This document shows positions 1 to 9,347 of a DNA stretch of 64,000 nt, piece after piece; within the stretch, counting starts at the first letter, position 1, and the number at the start of each line of letters is the position of its first letter. A program made the translations under genes and the position numbers. The DNA comes from Bosea sp. ANAM02 (lineage in GTDB: Bacteria > Pseudomonadota > Alphaproteobacteria > Rhizobiales > Beijerinckiaceae): the NCBI RefSeq assembly GCF_011764485.1, contig NZ_AP022848.1, forward strand, positions 3,004,001 through 3,068,000. The letters run 5' to 3'. The notes under the pieces are model-generated. The model did not search any database. It was not told the DNA's origin and saw only the letters and a list, made by a program, of their open reading frames with translations.

Positions 1-1
1 G

Positions 2-1957
2 GAAACCGCGCTCTTCACCGTCAACGAAGTCGAGGCCAAGCCGGTCAAGCGCCATCCGCAGCCGCCCTTTCAGACCTCGACGCTGCAGCAGGAGGCCTCG
101 CGCAAGCTCGGCCTCGCCCCGGCGCGGACGATGCAACTCGCGCAGCGGCTCTATGAAGGCGTCGATATCGGCGGCGAGACTGTCGGCCTCATCACCTATA
201 TGCGGACCGACGGCGTCGACATGGACGGCTCGGCCATTGCGGCGGCGCGCCGCGTCATCGGCAAGGAGTTCGGCGACCGCTACGTGCCGAGCGCCCCGCG
301 CAAATACACGGTCAAGGCCAAGAACGCGCAGGAGGCCCACGAGGCCATCCGTCCGACCGATCTCGGCCGCCTGCCTGCCATGGTCGCCCGCCAGCTCGAG
401 CCCGAGCAGGCCAAGCTCTACGAACTGATCTGGAAGCGTACTATCGCGAGCCAGATGGAATCGGCCGAGATGGAGCGCACCACGGTCGATATCGCCGCCA
501 GGGTCGGAGCCCGCCATCTGGAACTGCGCGCCTCGGGCCAGGTCGTGCTCTTCGACGGCTTCCTGACGCTCTATCAGGAAAGCCGCGACGACGAGGAGGA
601 CGAGGATTCCAAGAAGCTGCCGGCGATGAAGTCGGGCGACAAGCTGGAGAAGCGCGCCATTGCCGCCGACCAGCATTTCACCGAGCCGCCGCCGCGCTTC
701 TCGGAAGCGAGCCTGGTCAAGCGCATGGAAGAACTCGGCATCGGCCGGCCCTCGACCTATGCCGCGACGCTCTCGACCTTGCGCGACCGCGAATATGTCC
801 GTGTCGAGAAGAAGCGCCTCGTGCCCGAGGACAAGGGCATGCTGGTCACAGCCTTCCTGGAGAGCTTCTTCAAGCGCTATGTCGAGTTCGACTTCACCGC
901 GAATCTCGAAGAGAATCTCGACCGCGTCTCGAATGCCGAGATCGACTGGAAGGCGCTGCTGCGTGCCTTCTGGGACGAGTTCCAGGCCTCGATCGGCGAG
1001 ACCAAGGACCTGCGCGTCGGCGACGTGCTGGAGGCGCTCAACGGCATCCTCGGCGACTATATCTTCCCGAAGAAGGCCGACGGCTCGGATCCGCGGGTCT
1101 GCCCGACCTGCGGCAACGGCCAGCTCTCGCTGAAGCTCGGCAAGTTCGGCGCCTTCGTCGGCTGCTCGAACTATCCGGAATGCCGCTATACGCGCCCCCT
1201 CTCCGTCCCGGCCGCCGATGGCGAGGCTTCGGCCGAGGGCGGCCAGGGCGCGCCGGGCGTGCGCATCCTCGGCACCGACCCGGTGACCAATCTCGAAGTC
1301 ACGCTGCGCGACGGCCGCTTCGGCCCCTATATCCAGCTCGGCGACGGCGAGAAGCCCAAGCGCTCCAGCCTGCCCAAGGGCATGAGCCCGGCAAGCGTGA
1401 CGCTGGAGAAGGCGCTCGCCCTGCTCTCGCTGCCGCGCGAGGTCGCCCGGCATCCCGAGAGCGGCGAGCCGATCCTCGTCGGCATCGGGCGCTTCGGGCC
1501 TTACGTCCAGCACGGCAAGGTCTACGCCAATATCGACAAGGACGACGACGTGCTCGAACTCGGCGCCAACCGTGCCATCGACCTGATCGTCGCCAAGGAA
1601 AGCGGCGGCGGTCGTGGCCGCGCGGCGGCGACGCCGGGCCGGGCGCTGGGCGACCACCCCGATGGCGGGGCGCTTGAGGTCAAGGCCGGGCGCTACGGAC
1701 CCTATGTCGCCTGGGGCAAGGTCTTCGCCACCTTGCCGAAGACCATGACAGCCGAGAGCATCACGCTCGAACAGGCGATCGAGCTGGCGAACGCCAAGGC
1801 CGAGGCCAAGGGTGGCAAGGGGAAGCCGAAAGCCGCTGCCGGTGCAGCCAAGGCCAAGGCACCGGCGAAGAAGCCTGCTGCGAAGAAGGCGCCTGCCCAG
1901 AAGGCGACCGAGGGCGAGCCGGCCGCGAAGAAGGCGCCGAAAGCCGCGCGCGGCTGA
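2..1957 (+). CDS. topA: DNA topoisomerase I, 5' end outside the window
   Basis: Type IA topoisomerase, which relaxes negative supercoils by cutting one strand through a 5'-phosphotyrosine link. The frame is open from base 2, so the Toprim domain lies upstream of the window. The start of the visible part reads PPFQTSTLQQEASRKL, and the catalytic tyrosine sits in ITYMRTDG (Tyr codon 197-199). A central helical region ends in ELGIGRPSTYA. One C4 zinc ribbon follows (CPTCGNG to CSNYPECRY, about 1098-1190). After it come three copies of the C-terminal repeat with the GRFGPYVQ-type motif (about 1310, 1490 and 1690), then a Lys/Ala/Pro-rich tail that probably binds DNA. This architecture is usual for alphaproteobacterial TopA. 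Identification is secure. Confidence 0.97.
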   Translation, partial: ETALFTVNEVEAKPVKRHPQPPFQTSTLQQEASRKLGLAPARTMQLAQRLYEGVDIGGETVGLITYMRTDGVDMDGSAIAAARRVIGKEFGDRYVPSAPRKYTVKAKNAQEAHEAIRPTDLGRLPAMVARQLEPEQAKLYELIWKRTIASQMESAEMERTTVDIAARVGARHLELRASGQVVLFDGFLTLYQESRDDEEDEDSKKLPAMKSGDKLEKRAIAADQHFTEPPPRFSEASLVKRMEELGIGRPSTYAATLSTLRDREYVRVEKKRLVPEDKGMLVTAFLESFFKRYVEFDFTANLEENLDRVSNAEIDWKALLRAFWDEFQASIGETKDLRVGDVLEALNGILGDYIFPKKADGSDPRVCPTCGNGQLSLKLGKFGAFVGCSNYPECRYTRPLSVPAADGEASAEGGQGAPGVRILGTDPVTNLEVTLRDGRFGPYIQLGDGEKPKRSSLPKGMSPASVTLEKALALLSLPREVARHPESGEPILVGIGRFGPYVQHGKVYANIDKDDDVLELGANRAIDLIVAKESGGGRGRAAATPGRALGDHPDGGALEVKAGRYGPYVAWGKVFATLPKTMTAESITLEQAIELANAKAEAKGGKGKPKAAAGAAKAKAPAKKPAAKKAPAQKATEGEPAAKKAPKAARG

Positions 1958-1985
1958 CGGCGCCGCACTTTACGGAACGGCCTGA

Positions 1986-2234
1986 ATGCGTCTCGCGAGC
2001 TGGCTCCTGATCGGAGGTGGGGCAGTGCTCTGCCTCGTCGCCTTCGCCGGCTGGGTCGGGCTGAACCTCTTCGCCTGCGGCCTGCATTCAGGCGGCTGCG
2101 GCTTCTCCGACTTCCGCTTTCGCTGGGAGGATACCGAAGCCCTCATGGTCTTCGTTCCGCCCTTCGTGCTCGGCTGCGTTCTGGCTGCGACCGGGGTGGC
2201 GCTGCGGATGGCCGGCCGCTCACGGCGCCTATGA
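1986..2234 (+). CDS. Small two-helix membrane protein, unknown
   Basis: An 82-residue protein that starts 28 bases after topA in the same direction. It has a hydrophobic N-terminal helix (about residues 5-30), a short Cys-containing loop (CGLHSGGCGF), a charged stretch, and a second helix (about residues 53-72) with a basic tail. I do not recognise the family. The codon use and two-helix topology look like a real small inner-membrane protein, possibly read through from topA. The function is unknown. Confidence 0.5.
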   Translation: MRLASWLLIGGGAVLCLVAFAGWVGLNLFACGLHSGGCGFSDFRFRWEDTEALMVFVPPFVLGCVLAATGVALRMAGRSRRL

Positions 2235-2264
2235 GACCTGCTGTGTTTTGACGGAACCGTCGCC

Positions 2265-2412
2265 GTCATTCCGGGTCGGGCCGTAGGTCCGAGCCCGGAA
2301 TCCAGAACCATTGCCCTGCGACAGGTAAGCTCTCCGCTTTAATTGCCCCTCCGATGAGCGGCATCGGTTCTGGATTCCGGGCTCGAGCGCTACGCGCTCG
2401 CCCCGGAATGAC
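2265..2412. repeat. Long inverted repeat at a convergent gene junction
   Basis: The sequence starts with GTCATTCCGGG and ends with CCCCGGAATGAC. Inside is a second pair, CCGGAATCCAGAACC (about 2296) and GGTTCTGGATTCCGG (about 2365). The same plan occurs at 5315-5459 and 13637-13763. It lies between two genes that converge, so it may act as a two-way transcription stop, or be a REP/MITE-like repeat tolerated there. Confidence 0.75.
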
Positions 2413-2463
2413 GGCGGTAGTTCCGTGTAAAATCAGCAGGCTCTGAATGCCACTCCCCTCCCC

Positions 2464-3552
2464 TCAGAGGCTCGCGACCACCCGGATCCGCTTGACCTCG
2501 CCGCGCAGGAAGGCCTGCAGGAAGCGGTCGTACTCCTTGAACGAGATGCAGCCGTTCGAGTCGCCGCGCGGCCCGAGCAGATAGGTATGGGCGAGCAAGC
2601 CGGCGCGGCCATGGATCGCGCCCGAGCCGCCGACGGGGTTGAGCCGGATCGCCCGCACGCCGTGGAACAGGGCCTCGCGCTCGGTCAGGGTATAGGTATG
2701 CGGCGGGGTGACGCCCTTCATCCGGACATGGGCATAGCGGACATCGTCCATCATCTCGCCAAGGCCGGAATGAGCTTCCAGGCGCTCGCCGTTCGGCATG
2801 TAGACCATCTTGGCGGCGATGTCGTAGATCGCGGTGCCGGCCTCGGCGGTGCGCGGCGGCGTGCCGGTCGAGGGGCTGAGACGGGTGATGCGGCCGCGGT
2901 CGATGATGTCGTCCTGCGGCGCGGCATAGGCGAGCGCGGTCCCGGCCGGCCCGGCCTGCTTCTGCACGCCGAAGAGCTTCTCGAAGAAATTGCGGTTGTC
3001 CTCGGGCGTCGGCGCGACGGCCGCCGTGCGGTTGCGACGCGTCGTCGTCGGCTGCGCGACGCGCGGCTGAGTCTGCTGCGGCTGCTGGGGTTCGGCCTTG
3101 GGCAGCAGATCGAGGGGGCGCGGCACCGGCATGGGCGCGGCCCTTTCCGCGAGCGTGACCGGCGGCTGCGGCGGCAGCGGCAAGGCGGGCTCGGCCGGAG
3201 CGGCAGCGGCGAGGGAGGATGACGACGGAACCGCCGGCTGGAAGGCCGAGCGGGCGGGAGCGCCCTGCACGAAGCGCGAGCCCTTGCCGTCCGACAGGCC
3301 GGGATTCAGCAGGCCGCTATAGGCCGGGGCCTGCTGCTGCGCGAGGCGGGTGGGCGAAGCCTTGCGGGCGTTCGCCGACGAGGCGCTGCCAGCATCCGGG
3401 CCCGGAACGCCCTGCCCCAGCATCCAGAAGCCGGACATCGCGCCGCCGCTGAGCGCGAGCGCGAGCAGAAAGCCCTTCAGGAAAGGCCTGCGGCGACGGC
3501 GGGACCGCACATAGGGCGCGCCGCCTTCCCGTACATAGGTCGCATAGGTCAT
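2464..3552 (-). CDS. DUF2778/Tlde1-domain protein (probable L,D-transpeptidase-like enzyme)
   Basis: A 362-residue protein in three parts. The N-terminus is basic with one membrane helix (about residues 20-45). A Pro/Ala/Gln-rich periplasmic linker covers about residues 50-230. The C-terminal domain of about 125 residues contains the SNGCISF motif with the presumed nucleophilic cysteine, preceded by GSGAIHGR. DUF2778 is now known as the Tlde1 domain, after a Salmonella T6SS effector with L,D-carboxypeptidase/transpeptidase activity. Chromosomal membrane-anchored forms without a T6SS are common in Bradyrhizobium-like bacteria, so a housekeeping cell-wall role is more likely than toxicity. The frame stays open to 3990, but the start is placed at 3552 because the upstream residues do not resemble the family. 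Confidence 0.8.
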   Translation of the reverse strand: MTYATYVREGGAPYVRSRRRRRPFLKGFLLALALSGGAMSGFWMLGQGVPGPDAGSASSANARKASPTRLAQQQAPAYSGLLNPGLSDGKGSRFVQGAPARSAFQPAVPSSSSLAAAAPAEPALPLPPQPPVTLAERAAPMPVPRPLDLLPKAEPQQPQQTQPRVAQPTTTRRNRTAAVAPTPEDNRNFFEKLFGVQKQAGPAGTALAYAAPQDDIIDRGRITRLSPSTGTPPRTAEAGTAIYDIAAKMVYMPNGERLEAHSGLGEMMDDVRYAHVRMKGVTPPHTYTLTEREALFHGVRAIRLNPVGGSGAIHGRAGLLAHTYLLGPRGDSNGCISFKEYDRFLQAFLRGEVKRIRVVASL

Positions 3553-3929
3553 CCGCCGCACTCTCGATACGCTTACGCCACGCCCGGCGGCCGCGAGCAC
3601 AGCGTCGCCGCACGCGCTCCTAGCAAGGGAGGCGCGGTACGCATCGCGAGGTGACCGAGCATGCCGGGAGAACCCAAATTCCGTTCCGTACTGATAAGGC
3701 GCCGCCTTGGTTAATCGCCGGTGAACCGCATCGATAATTTTTCGCGGTTCGCGCGCGGCGGAGCGGGCTTCGGCGCAGGGGTGCAAGACCATCGAAACAC
3801 GGCGCGATCGAGTCCGGAGAATGGAGGAAGAAAGACGAGGATTCTTCGCCGGCTGCCCCGATTGGCCCATCATTTCCGGCGAGGCTGCAATCCTGGTCCA
3901 TTTTTCCCAAACCGGCCGTCGAATCGGAT
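3553..3929. other. Divergent intergenic region
   Basis: These 377 bases separate the divergent Tlde1-domain and MFS genes, so promoters for both should lie here. I see no RNA gene. The one clear structure is an inverted repeat, GAACCGC (3723-3729) and GCGGTTC (3744-3750), around an AT-rich centre. It could be a regulator site near the Tlde1 promoter. Confidence 0.45.
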
Positions 3930-5276
3930 ATGTCGCAAGCATCGCAACCGCAGGATCTGCAGCCGCCGGAATCGCGGGATTCCGGCGCACCTGCGCCGGA
4001 GGCCGGGACCGCCGTGAGCCAGCCAGCCGAGCCGAGGACGAGTTCCGTCGCAGCGCTCGGCGCGATCGTCAGCGGGGCGCTGATCCTGCAGATCGCGTCG
4101 ACCATCGTGAACACGGTGGTGCCGCTGAAGATGGCGCTGGAGCAGAAGGCGCCGCTGCTGATCGGCCTCGTCGGCTCGGCCTATTCCGTCGGCTTCCTCG
4201 CCGGCTGCTTCGTGGTCCCTGCCTTCATCCGCCGCGTCGGGCATATCCGCGCTTTCGCGGTCTTCGCAGCGCTGCAGGCCGTGTTCACGCTCAGCTTCGC
4301 GCTGACGTCGCTGGATTTCTGGGGCATCTCGCGGCTCGGCATGGGCTTTGCCGGGGCCGGCCACGCGATCTGCATCGAGAGCTGGATCAGCGGCCAGGCC
4401 AAGGCCGGCCAGCGCGGTCGCCTGTTCGGCTTCTACCAGATCCTCAACCGCCTGGCGCTGATCGGCTCGCAGATCGGCGTCGGCTATGTCTCACTGCAGT
4501 CGCACGACATCTTCCTGCTGGCGAGCGCCACCTTCTCGATCGCGCTGATCCCGGTCGGCATGACCCGCGCCAAGGGACCTGAATCGGGCGAAGTCGTCTC
4601 GGTGCGCCTCAATACGATGTGGCAATACGCGCCGGCCTCGGTGATCGGCTGCCTCTATGTCGGCCTGATGGGCGGCGCGCTGACCAATGTCGCCCCCGCC
4701 TACGGCATCCTGATCGGGCTCGACCAGGCCTGGGCGATCCTGCTCACCGCCGGCATCCAGATCGGCGCGCTGGTGCTGCAATGGCCGCTCGGCCTGCTGG
4801 CCGACCGGGTCGAGAGCCGCAAGATCATGCTCAGCGCCACGGTCTCGGTCGTGCTCTGCACGCTGGCGCTCGGGGCCGTGTTCTGGTTCGCCCTGCCGCG
4901 TGCCCGCTTCTGGATGTTCGGGCTTTTCGCCCTGATCGGCGCCGGCTCGATGCCGATCTACACGGTCGCGGTCGCGCATGCCTACTTCCGGCTCGGCCGT
5001 GAGCGCGCGCTCGGCCTTTCCGCGCAACTGCTCTTCCTCTGGGCGGTGGGCTCGGCGATCGGCCCCCTGGTCTCCGCCGCCTTCATGCAGGCCGTCGGGC
5101 CGAACGGGCTTCTCACCTATCTCGGCGGGCTCTCGGCTGCGGCAGCGGGCTATCTCGCCTTCCGGCTGCGGCGCAACCCGCCCTCGGCCAATCCGTTCGG
5201 CGAGCGCGAACCGGCGCCGCCCACCATTCCCGACGTCTCGCCCTCCGGGCGCCGGAGCCCCGCCGAGGGGAAATAG
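3930..5276 (+). CDS. MFS transporter, YcaD-like
   Basis: A 448-residue protein with about 12 predicted membrane helices, which begin near residue 42 after a hydrophilic Pro/Glu/Ala-rich N-terminus. The segment LKMALEQKAPLLIGLVGSAYSVGFLAGC and the following RRVGHIRAFA loop are typical of the YcaD/YfkF group of the major facilitator superfamily. The conserved loop between helices 8 and 9 reads GLLADRVESRKIM. The substrate is unknown. A downstream GTG at about 4014 is a possible alternative start that would remove most of the disordered N-terminus. The gene is monocistronic and convergent with the next gene. Confidence 0.85.
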   Translation: MSQASQPQDLQPPESRDSGAPAPEAGTAVSQPAEPRTSSVAALGAIVSGALILQIASTIVNTVVPLKMALEQKAPLLIGLVGSAYSVGFLAGCFVVPAFIRRVGHIRAFAVFAALQAVFTLSFALTSLDFWGISRLGMGFAGAGHAICIESWISGQAKAGQRGRLFGFYQILNRLALIGSQIGVGYVSLQSHDIFLLASATFSIALIPVGMTRAKGPESGEVVSVRLNTMWQYAPASVIGCLYVGLMGGALTNVAPAYGILIGLDQAWAILLTAGIQIGALVLQWPLGLLADRVESRKIMLSATVSVVLCTLALGAVFWFALPRARFWMFGLFALIGAGSMPIYTVAVAHAYFRLGRERALGLSAQLLFLWAVGSAIGPLVSAAFMQAVGPNGLLTYLGGLSAAAAGYLAFRLRRNPPSANPFGEREPAPPTIPDVSPSGRRSPAEGK

Positions 5277-5314
5277 GCGGAGAAACACGGTCATCTCGCG
5301 AGGGAATGACTGCC

Positions 5315-5459
5315 GTCGTTCCGGGGCAAGCGCGTAACGTTTGAGCCCGGAATTCATAATCACAGCGGTGGCCGGACGAGGCGGAGAGGCTTATGCCGTT
5401 TTCGGTATGCTGCAGCGGTTATGGATTCCGGGCTCGCCCTGTGGGCGCCCCGGAATGAC
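5315..5459. repeat. Long inverted repeat, second copy
   Basis: Starts GTCGTTCCGGGGC and ends GCCCCGGAATGAC, with an inner pair GAGCCCGGAATTC (about 5343) and GGATTCCGGGCTC (about 5423). It has the same plan as 2265-2412 and again sits between convergent genes. Confidence 0.75.
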
Positions 5460-5488
5460 GGCAGAGGTCCCGAGAAAAACAGCCGGCC

Positions 5489-7813
5489 TTATTTCGCCAC
5501 GGCGTGCCGGGTCGGCTTGGCCTTGAGCTTCAGCTCTTCCAGGTCCTGCCGCTCGCGCGGGGTGTTGCGCATGAGCTGGTCCTTGCCGGGCCCATACTGC
5601 ACCGGCTGGTCGGTGTCGACGCCGTACCAGGCGGCGGCGCGCAGCACGAAGGACGGATCGGCCAGATGCGGGCGCCCGAGCGCGACGAGATCGGCCCGGC
5701 CGGCGGCGATGATCGTGTTGACCTGATCGGCCGTGGTGATGTTGCCGACACACATGGTCGCGACCTCCGCCTCGTTGCGGATGCGGTCCGAGAACGGCGT
5801 CTGGAACATGCGGCCATAGACCGGGCGCGATTCCCGTGCGGTCTGGCCGGTCGAGACGTCGACGAGGTCGCAGCCCTCGGCGGCGAAGGCCTCGGCGATG
5901 GCGACGGAATCCGCCGCCGAGAGGCCACCTTCGACCCAGTCGGTCGCGGAGATGCGCACCGAGATCGGCTTCTCGTGCGGCCAGACCTCGCGCAGCGCCC
6001 GGAAGACTTCCAGCGGATAGCGCAGACGGTTCTCGACCGAGCCTCCGTATTCGTCCGTGCGCTTGTTGGTCAGCGGCGAGAGGAAGCTCGCCAGCAGATA
6101 GCCATGGGCGCAATGCAGCTCCAGCATGTCGAAGCCGGCGCGCATCCCCCGTTCGGCCGACGCGACGAACTCGGCCTTGACCCGGTCCATGTCGGCGCGG
6201 GTCATCTCACGCGGCACCTGGCTTTCCGGGTAGTAGGGCAGCGGCGAAGCCGAGATGATCGGCCAGGCGCCGTCCGGCAGCGGCCGGTCCATGCCCTCCC
6301 ACATCAGCCTGGTCGCGCCCTTGCGGCCAGCATGGCCGAGCTGAAGGCAGATCTTCGCGGCGGAATTCGCATGCACGAAGCCGACGATCCGCTTCCAGGC
6401 GGCTTCCTGCTCATCGTTCCACAGGCCTGTGCAGCCGGGGGTGATGCGGGCATCGGGCGCGACGCAGGTCATCTCGGTGAAGATCAGGCCGGGGCCGCCG
6501 ATGGCGCGCGAGCCGTAATGCATCAGGTGCCAATCATCAGGCAGGCCGTCCTGCGCGGAATACTGGCACATCGGCGAGAGCGTCATGCGGTTCTCGACCC
6601 GCATCTCGCGCAGCTTGAACGGCTGGAAGGCGGGCGGCACGGGTGAGCCGTCCTTACGCCGCTTCGCCTGATTGCCCAAGCCATCGGCGACGAGCCCGTC
6701 GACGGCCGCGACCATTTCCGGCGCCCGCAGCGCCAGATTGTCGTAGGTGATCGCCTTGGAGCGGGTCATCAGGCCGAAGGCGAAGCGCAGGGGTTCGAAA
6801 TCCCAGAAGCGCTTCAGCTCCTCGAACCAGACGAGTGAGACATCCGCTGCATGCTGGGTCTTCTCGACCTCCTCGCGGCGCTGCGTCTCGAACAGCTTCA
6901 GGCCGGCGGATACGTCGAGCTTGGCCTGCCCCATCGCCTTGTGCAGCGCGATGGCGTCCTCCATCGCGAGCTTGGTGCCGGAGCCGATCGAGAAATGCGC
7001 CGTCGCCTTGGCATCGCCGATCAGCACGACGTTCTCCACCACCCAGTTTCGGCAGCGGATCATCGGGAAATTGCGCCAGTGCGAGCGGTTGGTGATGAGC
7101 CTGTGGCCCTGCAGTTCCTCGGCGAAGACGCCTTCGAGGAAGGCAGCCGACTGCGCCTCGTCCATCGCACCAAGGCCCGCCTTCGCGAAGGTCTCGGGAT
7201 CGGTTTCCAGCACCCAGGTCGAGCGGCCGGCCTCGTACTGGTAGCAATGGGCGATGAAGAGCCCGTGCTCGGTCTCCTTGAAAAAGAAGGTGAAGGCGTC
7301 GAAGGGCCGGGTCGAGCCCATCCAGGTGAAATGGTTCGGGCGCAGGTCGGTCTGCGGCTGGAAGCGCTCGCGCCAGTTCTCGCGGACGCGGCTGTTGATG
7401 CCGTCGGCGCCGACGACGAGATCGTAGTCCCGCTTCAGCGTTTCGATATCGGCGATCTCCTCGCCGAAATGCAGGTCGACGCCGAGCTCGCGCGCCCTCG
7501 CCTGGACCAGCATCAGGAGCGAGCGGCGCGAGCAGCCGCAGAAGCCGTTGCCGGGCACGCGGAAGGTGTCGCCCTTGAAGCGGATCTCGATATCGTCCCA
7601 ATAGGCGAAATTGTCGCGGATCGCGGCGTAGCTCTGCGCATCCGCCGCCTTGAACGTGTCGAGCGTCTGGTCCGAGAACACGACGCCGAAGCCGAAGGTG
7701 TCGTCGGGCTGGTTGCGCTCGAAGACATCGACCGTCAGCTCCGGCCAGTCCCGCTTCATCAGCAGCGCGAAATAGAGCCCCGCCGGCCCTCCGCCCACGA
7801 CCGCGATACGCAT
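5489..7813 (-). CDS. Fused flavin monooxygenase / OYE-type reductase (2-aminobenzoyl-CoA or salicylyl-CoA hydroxylase)
   Basis: A 774-residue fusion protein. The N-terminal half (about 1-380) is a class A FAD monooxygenase: the dinucleotide motif [12 protein letters not shown] is at the start and the second FAD motif reads [25 protein letters not shown]. The C-terminal half (about 390-760) is an old-yellow-enzyme-type FMN reductase with [40 protein letters not shown] and the [10 protein letters not shown] motif. This two-part design is that of 2-aminobenzoyl-CoA monooxygenase/reductase of Azoarcus evansii and of enzymes annotated as salicylyl-CoA 5-hydroxylase; the sequence alone does not choose between them. 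The ATG at 7813 is preferred over 7825 because a GGAGG lies six bases upstream. It is divergent from the rest of the cluster and shares the promoter region. Confidence 0.9.
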   Translation of the reverse strand: MRIAVVGGGPAGLYFALLMKRDWPELTVDVFERNQPDDTFGFGVVFSDQTLDTFKAADAQSYAAIRDNFAYWDDIEIRFKGDTFRVPGNGFCGCSRRSLLMLVQARARELGVDLHFGEEIADIETLKRDYDLVVGADGINSRVRENWRERFQPQTDLRPNHFTWMGSTRPFDAFTFFFKETEHGLFIAHCYQYEAGRSTWVLETDPETFAKAGLGAMDEAQSAAFLEGVFAEELQGHRLITNRSHWRNFPMIRCRNWVVENVVLIGDAKATAHFSIGSGTKLAMEDAIALHKAMGQAKLDVSAGLKLFETQRREEVEKTQHAADVSLVWFEELKRFWDFEPLRFAFGLMTRSKAITYDNLALRAPEMVAAVDGLVADGLGNQAKRRKDGSPVPPAFQPFKLREMRVENRMTLSPMCQYSAQDGLPDDWHLMHYGSRAIGGPGLIFTEMTCVAPDARITPGCTGLWNDEQEAAWKRIVGFVHANSAAKICLQLGHAGRKGATRLMWEGMDRPLPDGAWPIISASPLPYYPESQVPREMTRADMDRVKAEFVASAERGMRAGFDMLELHCAHGYLLASFLSPLTNKRTDEYGGSVENRLRYPLEVFRALREVWPHEKPISVRISATDWVEGGLSAADSVAIAEAFAAEGCDLVDVSTGQTARESRPVYGRMFQTPFSDRIRNEAEVATMCVGNITTADQVNTIIAAGRADLVALGRPHLADPSFVLRAAAWYGVDTDQPVQYGPGKDQLMRNTPRERQDLEELKLKAKPTRHAVAK

Positions 7814-7856
7814 CGACGCCTCCATCGGGAAACCGGCTGCCCCAGCTTGAGAAATT

Positions 7857-8032
7857 ATTTTAAGCCTAAAATATTTTTGAACTCAAGAGACTTCTGCGGC
7901 GTCTCTGGCGATCACGCAGGCGTCACATACGACGAAATGCCCTGCCAGCATGGCATTTTGCACTGCGAGATGGCACCATCTCCCGGCCTCGGTCGGCCCG
8001 CTTGCAAATTCCTTCAGACTTAAAATATATTT
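7857..8032. promoter_or_regulatory. Divergent control region with two AT-rich palindromes
   Basis: The gap between the divergent fused monooxygenase and SDR genes holds two AT-rich sites. The first is ATTTTA-AGCC-TAAAAT at 7857-7872. The second, centred on AAATATATTT, is at 8023-8032. Both stand out from the GC-rich surroundings, and one lies close to each gene start. They are good candidates for operators of the MarR protein encoded in the cluster, probably released by an aryl-CoA ligand. That assignment is inference. Confidence 0.5.
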
Positions 8033-8053
8033 GCCGCCGGAGGTCGAGCGGCC

Positions 8054-8809
8054 ATGACATTGCAGGGACAGCGTGCACTGGTTACGGGCGGCGGGCGCGG
8101 CCTCGGCCGGGCCATCGCTGCCGGGCTGACGCAAGCCGGCGCGGTGGTCAGCATCCTCGGGCGCGACGAGGCGACCTTGAAGGAGGCCGTCGCGGCCGGC
8201 GTCGCAGCCGATTGCGCGGCCTGCGACGTGCGCGACGAGGCTTCGGTCTCCGCGGCTCTGGACAAGCTCTCCCGCCAGCATGCCTTCGACATCGCCGTCG
8301 CCAATGCGGGGGCGGTCGAGACCGGCCCGTTCATGCGCAGCGACAGCGAGCGCTTCCGCCGGATGCTCGACATCAACCTGATCGGCACGGTGAACCTGTT
8401 CCACGCCACGCTGCCGGCCATGCTGGAGCATCGCCGCGGCCGCCTGATCGCCATCGCCTCCACGGCCGGACATCGCGGCTATCCCTATGTCAGCGCCTAT
8501 ACGGCGGCGAAGCATGCCGTTGTCGGGCTGGTGAAGTCGCTGGCGCTGGAGACGGCGCGCTCCGGCGTCACCGTCAACGCGGTCTGTCCCGGCTATGCCG
8601 ATACCGATATGGCGACGGCCGGCATCGACAATGTCGCCAACAAGACCGGCAAGAGCCGCGAAGAGGCGCTGGCGGCCATGATCAAGGACAATCCGCAGGG
8701 CCGCCTGATCGCGCCGGAAGAGGTCGCAGCCGCCGTGCTCTATCTCTGCGGGCCGGGCAGCGATGCTGTCACCGGCCAGTCACTGATGGTCAATGGCGGG
8801 GAGTTCTGA
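8054..8809 (+). CDS. Short-chain dehydrogenase/reductase
   Basis: A 251-residue classical SDR, NAD(P)-dependent. The nucleotide motif TGGGRGLGRAI is at about residue 11, the structural motif NAGAVE is at about 90, and the catalytic Ser and YTAAK lie near residues 138-155. The end has the usual C-terminal motif DAVTGQSLMVNGGEF. As the first gene of the rightward aryl-CoA operon, it probably oxidises a 3-hydroxyacyl-CoA intermediate after ring opening, in the manner of FabG-like enzymes in beta-oxidation loci. The exact substrate is inferred from context. Confidence 0.87.
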   Translation: MTLQGQRALVTGGGRGLGRAIAAGLTQAGAVVSILGRDEATLKEAVAAGVAADCAACDVRDEASVSAALDKLSRQHAFDIAVANAGAVETGPFMRSDSERFRRMLDINLIGTVNLFHATLPAMLEHRRGRLIAIASTAGHRGYPYVSAYTAAKHAVVGLVKSLALETARSGVTVNAVCPGYADTDMATAGIDNVANKTGKSREEALAAMIKDNPQGRLIAPEEVAAAVLYLCGPGSDAVTGQSLMVNGGEF

Positions 8810-8810
8810 G

Positions 8811-9347
8811 ATGGAGACGCCCTCCTCTTCCCTGATCCTCGACCGCGAGACCAAGGCGAGCGAGCGCCCCGGCGATCACAAGGACGAGCTGCGCCTCTGG
8901 CTGCGGATGCTGACCTGCTCGACCCTGATCGAGACGGAGATTCGCAACCGCCTGCGCGAGGAGTTCAGGACGACGCTGCCGCGCTTCGACCTGATGGCGC
9001 AGCTCGACAAGACCGCCGTCGGCATGACGGTCGGCGAGGTCTCGCAGCGCCTGATGGTCTCGAACGGCAACGTCACCGCCGTCGTCGCCGGGCTCGTCAC
9101 CGACGGGCTCGTCGACAAACGCTCTGCCCCGCAGGACCGGCGCGTGCAGATTCTCACGCTGACCGCACAGGGCCGCAAGGTCTTCCGCGCCATGGCCGAG
9201 CGCCATGAGGACTGGATCGCCGAACTCTTCGCCGGGCTCGACCAGGCCGAGATCGCGCAACTCTTCCGGCTGCTCGGGCAGACCAAGAGCTCGCTGCATC
9301 GCGCCATCGCGGGGCGGACCGACCAAGCCGCCAAGGGAGATGCCTGA
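8811..9347 (+). CDS. MarR-family transcriptional regulator
   Basis: A 178-residue winged-helix regulator. The recognition region reads [39 protein letters not shown], followed by the wing [17 protein letters not shown] (about residues 70-125). The start at ATG 8811 follows the SDR stop by one base; an in-frame ATG at 8793 would overlap the SDR gene. The stop overlaps the next start (TGATG). Homologous aromatic-CoA clusters are often repressed by MarR proteins that sense the aryl-CoA, and AT-rich palindromes upstream of the operon are suitable targets. Confidence 0.88.
   Translation: METPSSSLILDRETKASERPGDHKDELRLWLRMLTCSTLIETEIRNRLREEFRTTLPRFDLMAQLDKTAVGMTVGEVSQRLMVSNGNVTAVVAGLVTDGLVDKRSAPQDRRVQILTLTAQGRKVFRAMAERHEDWIAELFAGLDQAEIAQLFRLLGQTKSSLHRAIAGRTDQAAKGDA

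Noticed and set aside
3553..3990. N-terminal extension of the Tlde1-domain protein to 3990
   Set aside because: The extra 146 residues have no family resemblance and overlap the start of the divergent MFS gene. The ATG at 3552 gives a membrane-anchor start.
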